The notes: a model not told the origin generated them from the letters alone. A stretch of 64,000 nt of DNA from JANXUR01 sp038229415 (GCA_038229415.1 JBBROM010000007.1:62001-126000), one strand, 5' to 3'. Positions 7,896 to 16,593 are shown, counted from the stretch's first letter. Made by a program: numbers and translations.

Positions 7896-8274
7896 GGGCA
7901 CTTGCCTCAATCAGACTGTAGAGCGACGCTTGTCAGTTGTCAACGAGAGTTCGGGATCGGACAGATTCTTGCTTAGTTCAGACAGGCACTTGGGGACTTC
8001 CTCCCTCCCACTCTAGTTCGCAAAACAGGCGGACTAGCGTGCGGCACCAACGGGTGAGTGCTCGTAGAAGTCGCTTGCGTTTCACACCATCTCTGCAAGG
8101 TGCGCAGACAATGGTGGGTGCCCTCGTGTTTGGGCTGGCAGGTGAAAGCACGACTTTCCTCTGTCTTGAATCCTCGCGTTCAAACCTGAATCAGGACTTC
8201 GGAGACGGTACAATTGCGTTTGGCTAATAGACCGGGGCTTGGGGAACCACGCCTCAAATTTCGGAGGATTCATC
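7896..8274. other. 379-bp intergenic region between divergent genes
   Basis: No credible coding sequence is present. The left end holds the promoter of the HigA-like gene (7915-7943). The right end holds a TACAAT box at 8209-8214 and a GGAGG Shine-Dalgarno at 8263 for the DUF4242 gene. I looked for a HigB remnant on the minus strand and found none. The middle shows no clear structure. Confidence 0.5.
7915..7943 (-). promoter_or_regulatory. Sigma70-type promoter of HigA-like copy 1
   Basis: On the minus strand TTGACA (7943-7938) and TACAGT (7920-7915) are separated by exactly 17 bp. The -35 overlaps a direct repeat TGACAACTGACAA that could be an autoregulatory operator. The leader would be only about a dozen bases. 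Confidence 0.6.
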
Positions 8275-8550
8275 ATGCCCAAATACGTGATCGAACGCGA
8301 CATTCCCAGCATTGGCGACGTGACCCCGGAGCAGGTGGTTGCGATCTCACAGAAGTCGTGCAGCGTGTTGAACACGCTCGGCCCGCAGATTCAGTGGCTG
8401 CACAGCTACGTAACGCCGGACAAGATTTACTGCGTCTACATCGCTACTGATAAGGAGATGGTACTGGAGCACGCCCGGCAAGGCGGCTTCCCGGCGAATC
8501 GCGTGTCAGAAGTGAAAATGATCATTGACCCGACCAGCGCGGAGGGGTAG
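8275..8550 (+). CDS. DUF4242 domain protein
   Basis: This 91-residue protein (MPKYVIERDIPSIGDVTPEQ) fits the DUF4242 family, small ferredoxin-like-fold proteins; some relatives have been described as nickel-binding, which I cannot confirm here. Residues about 40-60 (IQWLHSYVTPDKIYCVY) form the conserved core. The start is ATG 8275 with GGAGG eight bases upstream and a TACAAT box at 8209. It is flanked by two HigA-like paralogues on the opposite strand and is convergent with the second. Confidence 0.75.
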   Translation: MPKYVIERDIPSIGDVTPEQVVAISQKSCSVLNTLGPQIQWLHSYVTPDKIYCVYIATDKEMVLEHARQGGFPANRVSEVKMIIDPTSAEG

Positions 8551-8561
8551 GCAGCGTAAGC

Positions 8562-8855
8562 CTACATCACTGCTTCTTCCATCTGCTGCCGCTCGACCCT
8601 GATGTTGCCTTCCTTCTTGCGCGCTTGCGCCAAGTCGTACGCCACCTGCATACGCAGCCAGGTTTCCGCTGTGCTACCGAAGGCTTTGCTGAGACGAATC
8701 GCCATCTCTGGGCTGATGCCGGACTTGCCGTTCACGACGTTATTCAGGGCTTGGCGCGTCACGCCCAGCACGCGCGCGGCGTCGGTTACGGTGAGGCCGA
8801 GTGGTTCGAGGCAATCTTCACAGACGATCTTGCCGGGATGTAATGGATTCTTCAT
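8562..8855 (-). CDS. HigA-type HTH regulator (orphan antitoxin), copy 2
   Basis: The 97-residue protein shares nearly its whole HTH core with the protein at 7659-7895 and adds about 20 charged residues at the C-terminus (ARKKEGNIRVERQQMEEAVM). No HigB toxin gene lies beside it. It starts six bases after the DUF421 stop, so it is the last gene of a three-gene minus-strand operon rather than part of a standard toxin-antitoxin pair. It ends 11 bp from the convergent DUF4242 gene. The family binds operator DNA; the target here is unknown. Confidence 0.8.
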   Translation of the reverse strand: MKNPLHPGKIVCEDCLEPLGLTVTDAARVLGVTRQALNNVVNGKSGISPEMAIRLSKAFGSTAETWLRMQVAYDLAQARKKEGNIRVERQQMEEAVM

Positions 8856-8861
8856 CGCCGC

Positions 8862-9398
8862 CTACGTCTGCTTGCGGTTCAAAAACCGCAACCTACGGTG
8901 GCTGCCCTTGTCGTTTCTCTCTGTGGGGTGAACGTCGTCATATCGGAGCACACTTACCGCGCCATCCACCTCCAGCACAGCGAGGGCTACATCCGCGCAA
9001 TCGAGTACGTTATGCTCGCGCAAGGCGCGGTTTAGTTCGTCGCGGGTCATGTGCTCTTTGGCGAGATTTTCTTTCAGGACGATGCCGTTATGAATCAGCA
9101 GCGTCGGCTCACCTTCGATGAATTTCCTGGCACCGCGGCTCGTATCCGCTAGACGCGCCACGGCTGTATTCAGTATTAGAAGCGTTACTGCGGCCACGGC
9201 TCCGCCACTTAGCGACGTATCCGGCCCCGTCATGGCGTTTTGTACGGAATTACTCAGCAGCAGCAAAAGCACGAGATCGAACGGTGTCATCTGTCCGACC
9301 TCGCGCTTGCCTGTGAGCCGGAGACCGATCAGCACCAGCACATACACTGCTGTTGTGCGCAGAACGATCTCAAGCAGAACTGTGGGGGAGGACAACAT
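8862..9398 (-). CDS. DUF421 (YetF-type) membrane protein
   Basis: The 178-residue protein has three N-terminal membrane helices (about 7-27, 33-52 and 60-84), including the conserved GLRLTGKREVGQMTPFDLVLLLLLS segment in two parts around residue 30. A cytoplasmic domain follows with EGEPTLLIHNGIV and the MTRDELNRALREHNV motif typical of DUF421. The role of the family is unresolved; some members affect spore or stress physiology. Its start lies two bases after the stop of the upstream coiled-coil gene, so the two are translationally coupled. Confidence 0.88.
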   Translation of the reverse strand: MLSSPTVLLEIVLRTTAVYVLVLIGLRLTGKREVGQMTPFDLVLLLLLSNSVQNAMTGPDTSLSGGAVAAVTLLILNTAVARLADTSRGARKFIEGEPTLLIHNGIVLKENLAKEHMTRDELNRALREHNVLDCADVALAVLEVDGAVSVLRYDDVHPTERNDKGSHRRLRFLNRKQT

Positions 9399-9400
9399 CT

Positions 9401-10255
9401 TCAGTTCGCCGTCACCGGTACCGGAGCGCCTTTAGGCGTACTTACATAGCCAGTTACTTTGTTCTTATCCACCGTCCACACCACTAACTCATAGAGCAAG
9501 TGGTCGCGACCAGAGTAGAACTGGATCGGCTCGGCCATGTTACGATCTTTTTTCTCAATCACCTTGTCATCCGAAGTCACATTAAGCGTGTACTTACCTC
9601 GCTTCGGGTCCGCCTTCTTTAGTTGCAAAGAAACCGTGGAGATTGTCTGCGGAGCCTGACCCTTGTTCAGCGTGAACTCGTAGTAATTGCGGTCGCCCCT
9701 GTGCTTCAGGGTTTCCAGATCGTCGCGGGTGTGCGCGATGAGGCCGGTCTGCATGCCCAGGTCGCCGATGGTGCTTTCCAGCTTCTTCTTGGTCGCGTCT
9801 AAATCACTCTTGGTGGAAGCCACGTCCGTCCGGGTGGCGGCGATGTCGGTTTTAGTCGAGGCAACGTCACCCTTCACGGCGCTCACGTCGCCTTTCACCG
9901 CACCGATCGCCTGCTGAGCCTCTACGTTTTCCTTCTCGAGCTTGGCCGCGCGGGCCTGCGCATCACGCTGAATGGCTTCAGCACGAGCGGAAAGCTGGCT
10001 CTGCGTTATTCCTAGTTGCGAAGCCACGGATTGCGTTGCGGCCTCACTCTTGGCGATGCGCGCAGCGTCCTCTTCGTGCGCCGTCTCAGCCTTGGCAAGG
10101 CGGGTGCGGGCATCCATCATGTAGTGCGTGCTCACCGCCGCGTAAATTACAAAAAGTCCGCCCAAAATCCAGGTGAGCAGATTGCTGCTCTTGGCGGGGG
10201 TAGCTCCGTAGACGTATTGAACCGGAGGAGTATTCGGTGCTTGTTCTTCAGGCAT
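9401..10255 (-). CDS. Membrane-anchored coiled-coil protein
   Basis: I do not recognise a named family for this 284-residue protein. A short Pro-rich cytoplasmic head is followed by one membrane helix (about 26-46). A long charged coiled coil (about 50-165) includes a degenerate repeat of the form VKGDVxxxKxDxAxT. A beta-rich C-terminal domain (about 175-284) follows, probably outside the membrane. GAGAGGG precedes the ATG. It is the first gene of an operon with DUF421 and a HigA-like regulator. The architecture suggests a scaffold or spacer in the envelope, but no activity can be assigned. Confidence 0.7.
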   Translation of the reverse strand: MPEEQAPNTPPVQYVYGATPAKSSNLLTWILGGLFVIYAAVSTHYMMDARTRLAKAETAHEEDAARIAKSEAATQSVASQLGITQSQLSARAEAIQRDAQARAAKLEKENVEAQQAIGAVKGDVSAVKGDVASTKTDIAATRTDVASTKSDLDATKKKLESTIGDLGMQTGLIAHTRDDLETLKHRGDRNYYEFTLNKGQAPQTISTVSLQLKKADPKRGKYTLNVTSDDKVIEKKDRNMAEPIQFYSGRDHLLYELVVWTVDKNKVTGYVSTPKGAPVPVTAN

Positions 10256-10565
10256 TGCGCCCTCTCTTTCTTTCTGTCTTTCTTCGTGCTACCGGCGCGG
10301 GCACCGGATAAAGTTAAAGTTGCAAGACCCTCGCGGCTTGTTCTGCCGCGCCTGCTGCCAATGCAATGATAACTGCTCAAAGTTGGATGCAGGAAAGTAC
10401 GTCATTGTTGTAGAACGCGGACCGGAAGTCAACCAGCAATCGTTAAGGAGGCCCGCGCACGGCGGGTCGTGAGCAGGCCGTGCGCTCGCGGTGAGCGATC
10501 TAAGGCGGGCATCAAGCGCAGATGTGCCCGACTTATCCGCTATACGGAACCCGCTACACTATAGC
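10256..10565. other. 310-bp divergent intergenic region upstream of thiO
   Basis: A perfect 9-bp hairpin, GCGCACGGC (10455-10463) and GCCGTGCGC (10477-10485), lies here without a T-run. TACACT (10555-10560) is the probable -10 of thiO. No TPP riboswitch core (CTGAGA and its partner elements) is visible, although thiO is a thiamine gene. No coding sequence is supported, apart from a possible 25-codon N-terminal extension of thiO from GTG 10491. Confidence 0.4.
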
Positions 10566-11654
10566 GTGGAATCAGCGGACATCCTCATCCTCGGCGGTGG
10601 CGTCATCGGCCTAATGCTGGCCGTAGAACTGCGCGATGCTGGTGCCGATGTGCTGCTGTTAGAACGGGGGCAGCCCGGCCGCGAAGCCTCATGGGCGGCT
10701 GGCGGAATGATTGCGCACTGCGACCCGCATCTAGATCCCCGGCTGCGCGATCTCGCCAAAGCGAGTGCATATCTTTACCCTGGCTGGGCCGCCCGGCTGC
10801 TGGCTGAAACTGGCATTGACGTAGACCTGCGCGCCCAGGGAGCCATCCTACTGAATCGCGAACCGACGGAAAGAGTTCACGGTAGCCGTGAGCTTTCCGC
10901 ACAGGAACTTTCGCGTATCGAGCCGAATCTCTCTGCTGACGCGCACGGCCCGTGCCATGTCCAGCTCGCGCCGGAATCGAGCCTCGATCCCCGTCGGCTG
11001 ATGCAGGCGCTGCAATTGCTGGCAGAGCGGGTTGGAGTGCGCATCCGCAGGGGAGTCGAGGTGCTGGGTGTTGAGTCTGAGGAAGGACGTGTCACGGGCG
11101 CACGGACTGCGTCGGCAAGATACGCCGCGCCAGTCGTCGTCAACTGTGCAGGTGCCTGGGCCGCTCAGATCACTCCGATTGCGATTCCGACGTATCCCGT
11201 CAAAGGCCATATGCTGGCAGTTCTGGACACTGGCAATCGCAACCTGCATCATGTCGTGCGGGCACCTGAGGTATATCTGATTCCTCGGAGTGGCGGCGCT
11301 GGTGTGGGTCGTATCGTAATCGGAGCCACGGTGGAAAATGCCGGCTTCGACAAGAGCGTAGACAAAGAAGTGATCCACCGGCTGCATAGGGTGGCATTGC
11401 GTTTGATGCCGAACCTGGCTGGTCTCCCGATTGCGGAGACTTGGGCAGGACTGCGGCCCGGAACCCCTGATTTCCTGCCTATCGTCGGAGAAACCGAGTT
11501 GCGCGGCTACTTCGCTGCCACTGGGCACTATCGCGATGGTATTTTGTTGGCTCCCATCACCGCGAAACTACTACTGGCGGCAGTACAACAAGAGAATTCT
11601 CCCCTCGAGATTAAGTCATTGACCCCGAGGCGCTTTATCGGCACAATAATGTAA
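10566..11654 (+). CDS. thiO: Glycine oxidase ThiO (FAD-dependent)
   Basis: This 362-residue flavoenzyme of the DAO family likely oxidises glycine to iminoacetate for the thiazole of thiamine. It has the dinucleotide-binding motif ILGGGVIG near residue 8, an ERGQPGREASWAAGGM flavin-proximal segment, VNCAGAWA in the middle and a C-terminal TWAGLRPGTPD-FLPIVGE-ATGHYRDGILLAP pattern typical of ThiO. I choose GTG 10566 because TACACT lies five bases before it and the 25 codons upstream have no family counterpart; GTG 10491 is the alternative. No other thiamine genes are adjacent, so D-amino acid or sarcosine oxidation cannot be excluded. Confidence 0.82.
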   Translation: MESADILILGGGVIGLMLAVELRDAGADVLLLERGQPGREASWAAGGMIAHCDPHLDPRLRDLAKASAYLYPGWAARLLAETGIDVDLRAQGAILLNREPTERVHGSRELSAQELSRIEPNLSADAHGPCHVQLAPESSLDPRRLMQALQLLAERVGVRIRRGVEVLGVESEEGRVTGARTASARYAAPVVVNCAGAWAAQITPIAIPTYPVKGHMLAVLDTGNRNLHHVVRAPEVYLIPRSGGAGVGRIVIGATVENAGFDKSVDKEVIHRLHRVALRLMPNLAGLPIAETWAGLRPGTPDFLPIVGETELRGYFAATGHYRDGILLAPITAKLLLAAVQQENSPLEIKSLTPRRFIGTIM

Positions 11655-11659
11655 CTAAA

Positions 11660-11695
11660 TTGTCACGAAATTGTCACAAGGTTGTCCCCTACAAC
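11660..11695 (+). promoter_or_regulatory. Pho-box-like triple repeat and -10 upstream of the multicopper oxidase
   Basis: TTGTCAC (11660-11666), TTGTCAC (11671-11677) and TTGTCCC (11682-11688) repeat with an exact 11-bp period. This is the spacing and heptamer form of PhoB boxes (CTGTCAT-N4-CTGTCAT). TACAAC at 11690-11695 begins 12 bases after the second repeat, where a PhoB-dependent -10 would lie. The oxidase starts at 11785. The phosphate link is inference from pattern only. Confidence 0.55.
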
Positions 11696-11784
11696 CAAAG
11701 CTGACGTCTGGGTGTGATCTATTGGGTTCGCTGGCACCCAGGCAAACAGAAACGCACGAAAACTTTAAAAAATCGGAGCTATTT

Positions 11785-13446
11785 ATGCCCTCCACTCTCA
11801 GAATCACTGCCCGCACATTGTCTGCGTTGCTGGTTGTAGCATGCCTGTGGTTCGCAGCCACACCAGATGCGCTGGCCCAAGCCGGAGTTTGCCCGCGTTT
11901 TCCCGCTGGCAGCACTGTCACGGAACCTGTCGCGCTGTACAGCGCTCATGGAGTGCTGGAAGCCAGCCTCACCTATAACATGTCCACCGACAACGTCGGC
12001 AACCCGGTCTACTGCTTTCTCACCGCGGATGGCCAGCAGTCGCCCACCTTTCACCTTCGTCCGGGTGACTTGCTTAAACTGTCCGTGCATAACCGCCTGC
12101 CCGCACCCACCAAAGCGGCGATGACCATGGCTCTGCCTGCTGACGCCAAGATTTGCGGAGCCAGCGAGATGAACTCTTCTTCAGTAAACCTGCATTATCA
12201 TGGCCTCAACATCTCGCCACAGTGCGGTGCGGACGAAGTGCTCAACACCATCGTGAACTCCGGGGAGAGCTTTACCTATCAGATCCAGCTTCCCAGCGAC
12301 GAGCCGCCGGGATTGTATTGGTACCATCCCCACATTCATGGCTTTGCGGAAGCACAAGTGCTTGGCGGCGCCTCCGGCGCCATCATCGTGGATGGCATTG
12401 AGAGCATCCAGCCTGCCGTGGCGGGATTGCCACAACGGCTGCTGATCCCACGAGACTCTCTGACTCCTGGCGGAAGGAATGGCGATGCTCCGGGAAAGGA
12501 TATTTCCCTCAATTACATTCCGATCACCTACCCGGCATACACACCCGCCTCTATAACGGTTCGTGCGGGCCAGAAAGAGTTTTGGCGAGTCGCCAACATG
12601 GCGTCCGATACCATTCTTGACGTCGCTCTGATCTACGACGGCCAGCGTCAGGCTCTGCAATTAGTGGGCCTGGATGGTGTGCCAACGGGGTCGCAACTCG
12701 GCACCCGCCAAGGCAAACTCGTCCCCGTGCAGCACATTGTGCTTCCGCCGGCGGGCCGGGCTGAGTTTATTATGACGACACCTTCTACAGATGTGAAGAA
12801 GGCTGTATTCGCAACTAATACGGTGTTAACAGGGCCTGATGGCGATAGCGTCCCCTCTCGCCCCATGGCTTTGCTCAAAGTGAGCGATGCCGCAGCCCCG
12901 GTGGCACCCGCGGTAGTTGTGGTTGCTCCGTGGAAGCAGCGCTTTGAAGGTTTGGGCCAAGCCAAGGTCGACACGAACCGCCTGCTGTATTTCTCTGAAG
13001 ACAACCCGAACGGGCTTTTCTACGTGACGGTGCAGGGTCAGAAACCGGTGCTGTTCAATGCCAAAAACCCACCCGCTATTACCACCACGCAAGGCGCAGT
13101 GGAAGAGTGGGTGATCCAGAACCGGGCGCTGGAACATCACGAGTTCCACATCCACCAGATTCATTTTTTGGTGGAGAGCCAGAACAACTTTGAACTGAAC
13201 GGTACCCCGCAATCACCTGGCATTAACGGCCAGTTGCTCGATACCATCCAGATTCCCTACTGGGATGGCAATCCCAAGCATCCTTACCCCAGCGTCACCG
13301 TACGCATGGACTTCCGCGGGCCGATCACCGGCGACTTCGTGTATCACTGCCACATCCTCGAGCATGAGGATAAGGGTATGATGGCGATTATCCGGGTGAA
13401 CCAAAGCAGCGACTCTGCGAAGGCTGCGACACCAGGAAAGGAATAG
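11785..13446 (+). CDS. Secreted multicopper oxidase (laccase-like)
   Basis: This 553-residue exported enzyme should oxidise phenols or metal ions and reduce O2 to water. A signal peptide covers about residues 1-32 (cleavage near ALAQA). All copper-ligand motifs are present: HYH (137-139), HPHIH (181-185), HEFHIH (452-457) and HCHILEH (521-527), with Cys522 of the type 1 site and Met532 as probable axial ligand. The start is ATG 11785 after CGGAG. It is followed after nine bases by a methyltransferase gene, so the two form an operon behind the Pho-box-like repeats. It has no Met-rich region of the CueO type. Confidence 0.92.
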   Translation: MPSTLRITARTLSALLVVACLWFAATPDALAQAGVCPRFPAGSTVTEPVALYSAHGVLEASLTYNMSTDNVGNPVYCFLTADGQQSPTFHLRPGDLLKLSVHNRLPAPTKAAMTMALPADAKICGASEMNSSSVNLHYHGLNISPQCGADEVLNTIVNSGESFTYQIQLPSDEPPGLYWYHPHIHGFAEAQVLGGASGAIIVDGIESIQPAVAGLPQRLLIPRDSLTPGGRNGDAPGKDISLNYIPITYPAYTPASITVRAGQKEFWRVANMASDTILDVALIYDGQRQALQLVGLDGVPTGSQLGTRQGKLVPVQHIVLPPAGRAEFIMTTPSTDVKKAVFATNTVLTGPDGDSVPSRPMALLKVSDAAAPVAPAVVVVAPWKQRFEGLGQAKVDTNRLLYFSEDNPNGLFYVTVQGQKPVLFNAKNPPAITTTQGAVEEWVIQNRALEHHEFHIHQIHFLVESQNNFELNGTPQSPGINGQLLDTIQIPYWDGNPKHPYPSVTVRMDFRGPITGDFVYHCHILEHEDKGMMAIIRVNQSSDSAKAATPGKE

Positions 13447-13455
13447 CCCCAAACG

Positions 13456-14274
13456 ATGACAACTGCCCTCCCGTTCGTACCCGCGGTCGCTGAGGAGATT
13501 CGCGAACACTACGACTCTCTCGCTTTTGTGTACCGCACCTACTGGGGCGACCATATTCATCACGGATTCTTCGAGACGGGCGAAGAATCCGCATCCCAAG
13601 CCCAGCTCAAGATGCTGGAGCACTGCCTGAGCCTGTTGCCGCAACGCCAGTGGCAGTGCGTATTTGACGTGGGCTGTGGACACGGCGGCACCTCGAACTT
13701 TCTTTCACAGCGCTTTGGATGCAACGTCACTGGCCTGACCCTAAGCCCCAAGCAGCAAAAGCTGGCAACGGAAAATGCCGCCAAGGCTGGCGTTGCCAAC
13801 AAGGTACAGTTTGTGGTGGGCAATGCCGATTTCTACGACTTCCCAATCAACTCCTGTGACCTGGTATGGACTATGGAGTCGAGCGAACACTACGCCGATA
13901 AATCGCTGTACTTTCCGAAAGTTGCTCACATGTTGCAGCCAGAAGGCTGCTTCATGCTGGCCGCGTGGACCGGCGAAATGTCGAACCCGACCGTGCAGGA
14001 GATTGCGCGGCAGTTTCTTTGTCCAGAATTTTGGACGGCTGAGCAGTATCGCACCGCCATCGAAGCCACTGGGATGAAAATTCTGCATCTCGAAGACATC
14101 ACCGCGCAGGTTATCCGCACCTGGGAAATCTGCCGTGATCACGCGAAAATGGCTGGGCCTGCTGTCATGCTGCTCCCCAAAGCAGCGCGCGAATTCATTG
14201 AGGGCATTGACACCATTCTCGATGGCTATCGCAGTCGCGAGTTCACCTACACGCTGATCGCCGCACAAAAATAA
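13456..14274 (+). CDS. SAM-dependent methyltransferase, tocopherol/cyclopropane-type
   Basis: The 272-residue class I methyltransferase has motif I VFDVGCGHGG at 69-78, an acidic GNADFYDFP segment near 120 and a WTMESSEHY post-II motif. The fold and the GLTLSPKQQ segment resemble gamma-tocopherol methyltransferase and related small-molecule C- and N-methylases. The substrate cannot be read from sequence. It lies nine bases after the multicopper oxidase and is likely co-transcribed with it. If the upstream repeats are a true Pho box, a role in lipid or quinone remodelling under phosphate limitation is a possible but untested reading. Confidence 0.85.
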   Translation: MTTALPFVPAVAEEIREHYDSLAFVYRTYWGDHIHHGFFETGEESASQAQLKMLEHCLSLLPQRQWQCVFDVGCGHGGTSNFLSQRFGCNVTGLTLSPKQQKLATENAAKAGVANKVQFVVGNADFYDFPINSCDLVWTMESSEHYADKSLYFPKVAHMLQPEGCFMLAAWTGEMSNPTVQEIARQFLCPEFWTAEQYRTAIEATGMKILHLEDITAQVIRTWEICRDHAKMAGPAVMLLPKAAREFIEGIDTILDGYRSREFTYTLIAAQK

Positions 14275-14372
14275 GGATCGTCAGCCTTGCCTATCCCTAA
14301 ATAAAGGACTTGCTCGCGGATTCAGGAACTTTTTCCGCTCCACGCCGTACTCTTGGCGAGGAGACAGCGCCC

Positions 14373-15098
14373 ATGTTATTTCTTTCGAGTCCCCGATTTC
14401 TGCTTGTCTATTCTGCAGTTCTCACAGTTGTTTTCGTCGGTATAGTGATCTTTGGAACCTACAACTTGCGCAATCCAGCATTCGGCATCATCACCGCCAG
14501 ACGCATCAATATCGTCGAACCGGATGGAACCGTCCGCCTGACCATTTCCAATCGAGCGGATTTTCCGGGCGCCTGGAATCGCAAAAAGGAGTATGCGAGA
14601 CCAGACCGCACCGATGCTGCCGGGATGCTGTTCATGAGCGAGGAAGGAACTGAGCAGGGTGGCCTTATTTGGGGCGCGGAACAATTGCCAGACGGCTCTA
14701 TCCAGAATCATGGACACCTGAGCCTCGATCAATACGAAGAAAACCAGGTGTTTGCCATAGATGCTGGACAAGAGGGCAAAGAGAAATTTTCGCGCATCAC
14801 GATGGAAGATCAGGGCGAGTTCCCGGTTGAGGAAAAGCGGAAAGCCAACGAAGAGATTCAGAAACTGCCACCAGAAAAACAGAATGCGGCCTGGGACAAG
14901 TTCTTCGCAACCCATCGCCACGACGTGAAGAGGCTCGTGATGGGCCGCTCGCCCGACGGAGCCGTGGGCCTGAATCTTCGAGATGATAAGGGCAACGTCA
15001 GGATCATGCTTGCGGTGCAGCCGAACGGCAAGCCTGTCTTGGACTTCATGGACGAGTCCGGGAAAGTGATCAAGGAATTCGCAGCTACAGACAAATGA
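14373..15098 (+). CDS. Membrane-anchored protein of unknown function
   Basis: I do not recognise the family. The 241-residue protein has one N-terminal membrane helix (about 8-30), then a soluble domain with two similar strand-rich modules: INIVEPDGTVRLTISNR near residue 46 and GLNLRDDKGNVRIMLAVQ near 205, each ending in a hydrophobic strand. A charged helical segment (EEKRKANEEIQKLPPEKQ) separates them. The start is ATG 14373 with GAGGAG upstream. It follows the methyltransferase by about 100 bp on the same strand and may belong to the same unit. Confidence 0.65.
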   Translation: MLFLSSPRFLLVYSAVLTVVFVGIVIFGTYNLRNPAFGIITARRINIVEPDGTVRLTISNRADFPGAWNRKKEYARPDRTDAAGMLFMSEEGTEQGGLIWGAEQLPDGSIQNHGHLSLDQYEENQVFAIDAGQEGKEKFSRITMEDQGEFPVEEKRKANEEIQKLPPEKQNAAWDKFFATHRHDVKRLVMGRSPDGAVGLNLRDDKGNVRIMLAVQPNGKPVLDFMDESGKVIKEFAATDK

Positions 15099-15207
15099 GT
15101 CGCCGACTCCTCCCTAGCGATACGCCCTCCCGCGTTATACTGGCGTTGTTCGAGGTATGTTCCACTTCGCGCCTCACGACCTTACTGACACGCCACAAAG
15201 GAGCACC

Positions 15208-16593
15208 ATGTCCGCCGCTAAAGCTTCTCCCGCTGTAGAATTTGCCCGCCACAATCAGGAACGGTTTCTCGAAGAGTTAAAGGCCCTGCTGCGCATTCCC
15301 AGCATCAGCACGCTGCAAGATCATAAGGCAGATGTACGCCGCGCCGCACAGTTTGTGGCCGACGAACTCAAACGCATCGGCTTTGAGAACGTCGAACTCA
15401 TCGAGACTGACGGCCACCCGCTCGTCTACGGCGACTGGCTGCACGCCGCTGGCCAGCCGACTGCTCTCGCTTATGCGCACTATGACGTCCAGCCACCCGA
15501 TCCGCTAAACGAGTGGATTTCACCTCCGTTTGAGCCTGCCGTCCGCAACAACAACATTTACGCGCGTGGCGCGGTGGACGACAAAGGCCAGCTGTGGATG
15601 CAGATCAAGGCGTTTGAATCGCTCTTTCAAGGCAACAGCGGCAAGCTGCCCATCAACGTCAAGGTGCTGATCGAAGGCGAAGAAGAGGTTGGCGGTGAGT
15701 CTATCGCGAAGTACATTCGTGAAAAGAAGTCGAAGCTCACGGCGGATTTCGCACTGGTCAGCGACACCGAACTCTTTGCTCCGAATCTACCGACATTGTG
15801 CGTCGGGTTGCGTGGTCTCGTCTACACAGAGATTGAAGCTGTGGGCGCGAAGACCGATCTGCACTCAGGCATGTACGGCGGGGCTGCACCCAATCCCCTG
15901 TTTGCGCTGATTGAAATTATCAGCAAGCTCAAGGACGCCAAAGGCAAGGTTCTGATTCCAGGCTTCTACGGTGATGTGAAGGCACCGACAAAAGCGGAAC
16001 TAGCAGCTTGGAAGAAGCTGCCCTTCAACGAGGAAAAGTATCGCAAAACCGAAGTCGGCTCTAAGGTCTTGACGGGTGAGCCCGGCTACAGCGCGCTGTA
16101 TCGCACTTGGGCACGGCCTACGCTCGAAGTCCACGGCATGCCGGGAGGCTTCACCTCGCCCGGAGCCAAGACGGTGATACCAGCGCGCGCTTCCGCTAAA
16201 GTCTCCATGCGTCTAGTGCCCGACCAAGACCCCAAGAAGATAACCAAACTGTTCACCGATCACATCAAGAAGCTCACTCCCAAAGGCATCGAGATCAAGG
16301 TGAAGATTCACAGCTCCGGCCCGGCGTGCGTCGTCAGCACCGACAATTCCTATATCAAGGCTTCGACGGAAGCCATGCGGGATGTCTTCAAGAAGGATAC
16401 TGTGTACATCCGCTCCGGTGGCTCGATTCCCATCGTGGCCGACTTCCAGAAGGTGCTCAACGTGCCCAGCGTGATGATGGGCTTCGGCTTGCCCGACGAT
16501 AACTTGCACGCACCCAACGAAAAGTTCCACATTCCCAACTTCTACAAGGGCATCGAATCCATCGTGCGGATGTTTGAGAAGATTGGTCAGTAG
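15208..16593 (+). CDS. M20 family metallopeptidase (dipeptidase type)
   Basis: The 461-residue zinc peptidase should hydrolyse di- or short peptides, most likely in the cytosol because there is no signal peptide. The metal site is complete: His91 and Asp93 (AHYDVQPP), bridging Asp124 (RGAVDDKGQ), catalytic Glu159 with Glu160 (EGEEEVGGES), a downstream DTE, and a late His in NLHAPNEK. The lid dimerisation domain occupies about 195-340. AAAGGAG lies six bases before ATG 15208, which fixes the start. TATACT at 15136-15141 is a likely -10. A strong terminator follows at 16621. Confidence 0.9.
   Translation: MSAAKASPAVEFARHNQERFLEELKALLRIPSISTLQDHKADVRRAAQFVADELKRIGFENVELIETDGHPLVYGDWLHAAGQPTALAYAHYDVQPPDPLNEWISPPFEPAVRNNNIYARGAVDDKGQLWMQIKAFESLFQGNSGKLPINVKVLIEGEEEVGGESIAKYIREKKSKLTADFALVSDTELFAPNLPTLCVGLRGLVYTEIEAVGAKTDLHSGMYGGAAPNPLFALIEIISKLKDAKGKVLIPGFYGDVKAPTKAELAAWKKLPFNEEKYRKTEVGSKVLTGEPGYSALYRTWARPTLEVHGMPGGFTSPGAKTVIPARASAKVSMRLVPDQDPKKITKLFTDHIKKLTPKGIEIKVKIHSSGPACVVSTDNSYIKASTEAMRDVFKKDTVYIRSGGSIPIVADFQKVLNVPSVMMGFGLPDDNLHAPNEKFHIPNFYKGIESIVRMFEKIGQ

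Noticed and set aside
7896..8274. HigB toxin remnant next to the HigA-like gene
   Set aside because: Translations on the minus strand show none of the expected Arg/Trp/Asp-rich HigB pattern and several stops.
10256..10565. Possible TPP riboswitch in front of the thiamine gene thiO
   Set aside because: I found no CTGAGA core and no partner elements; only a plain hairpin is present.
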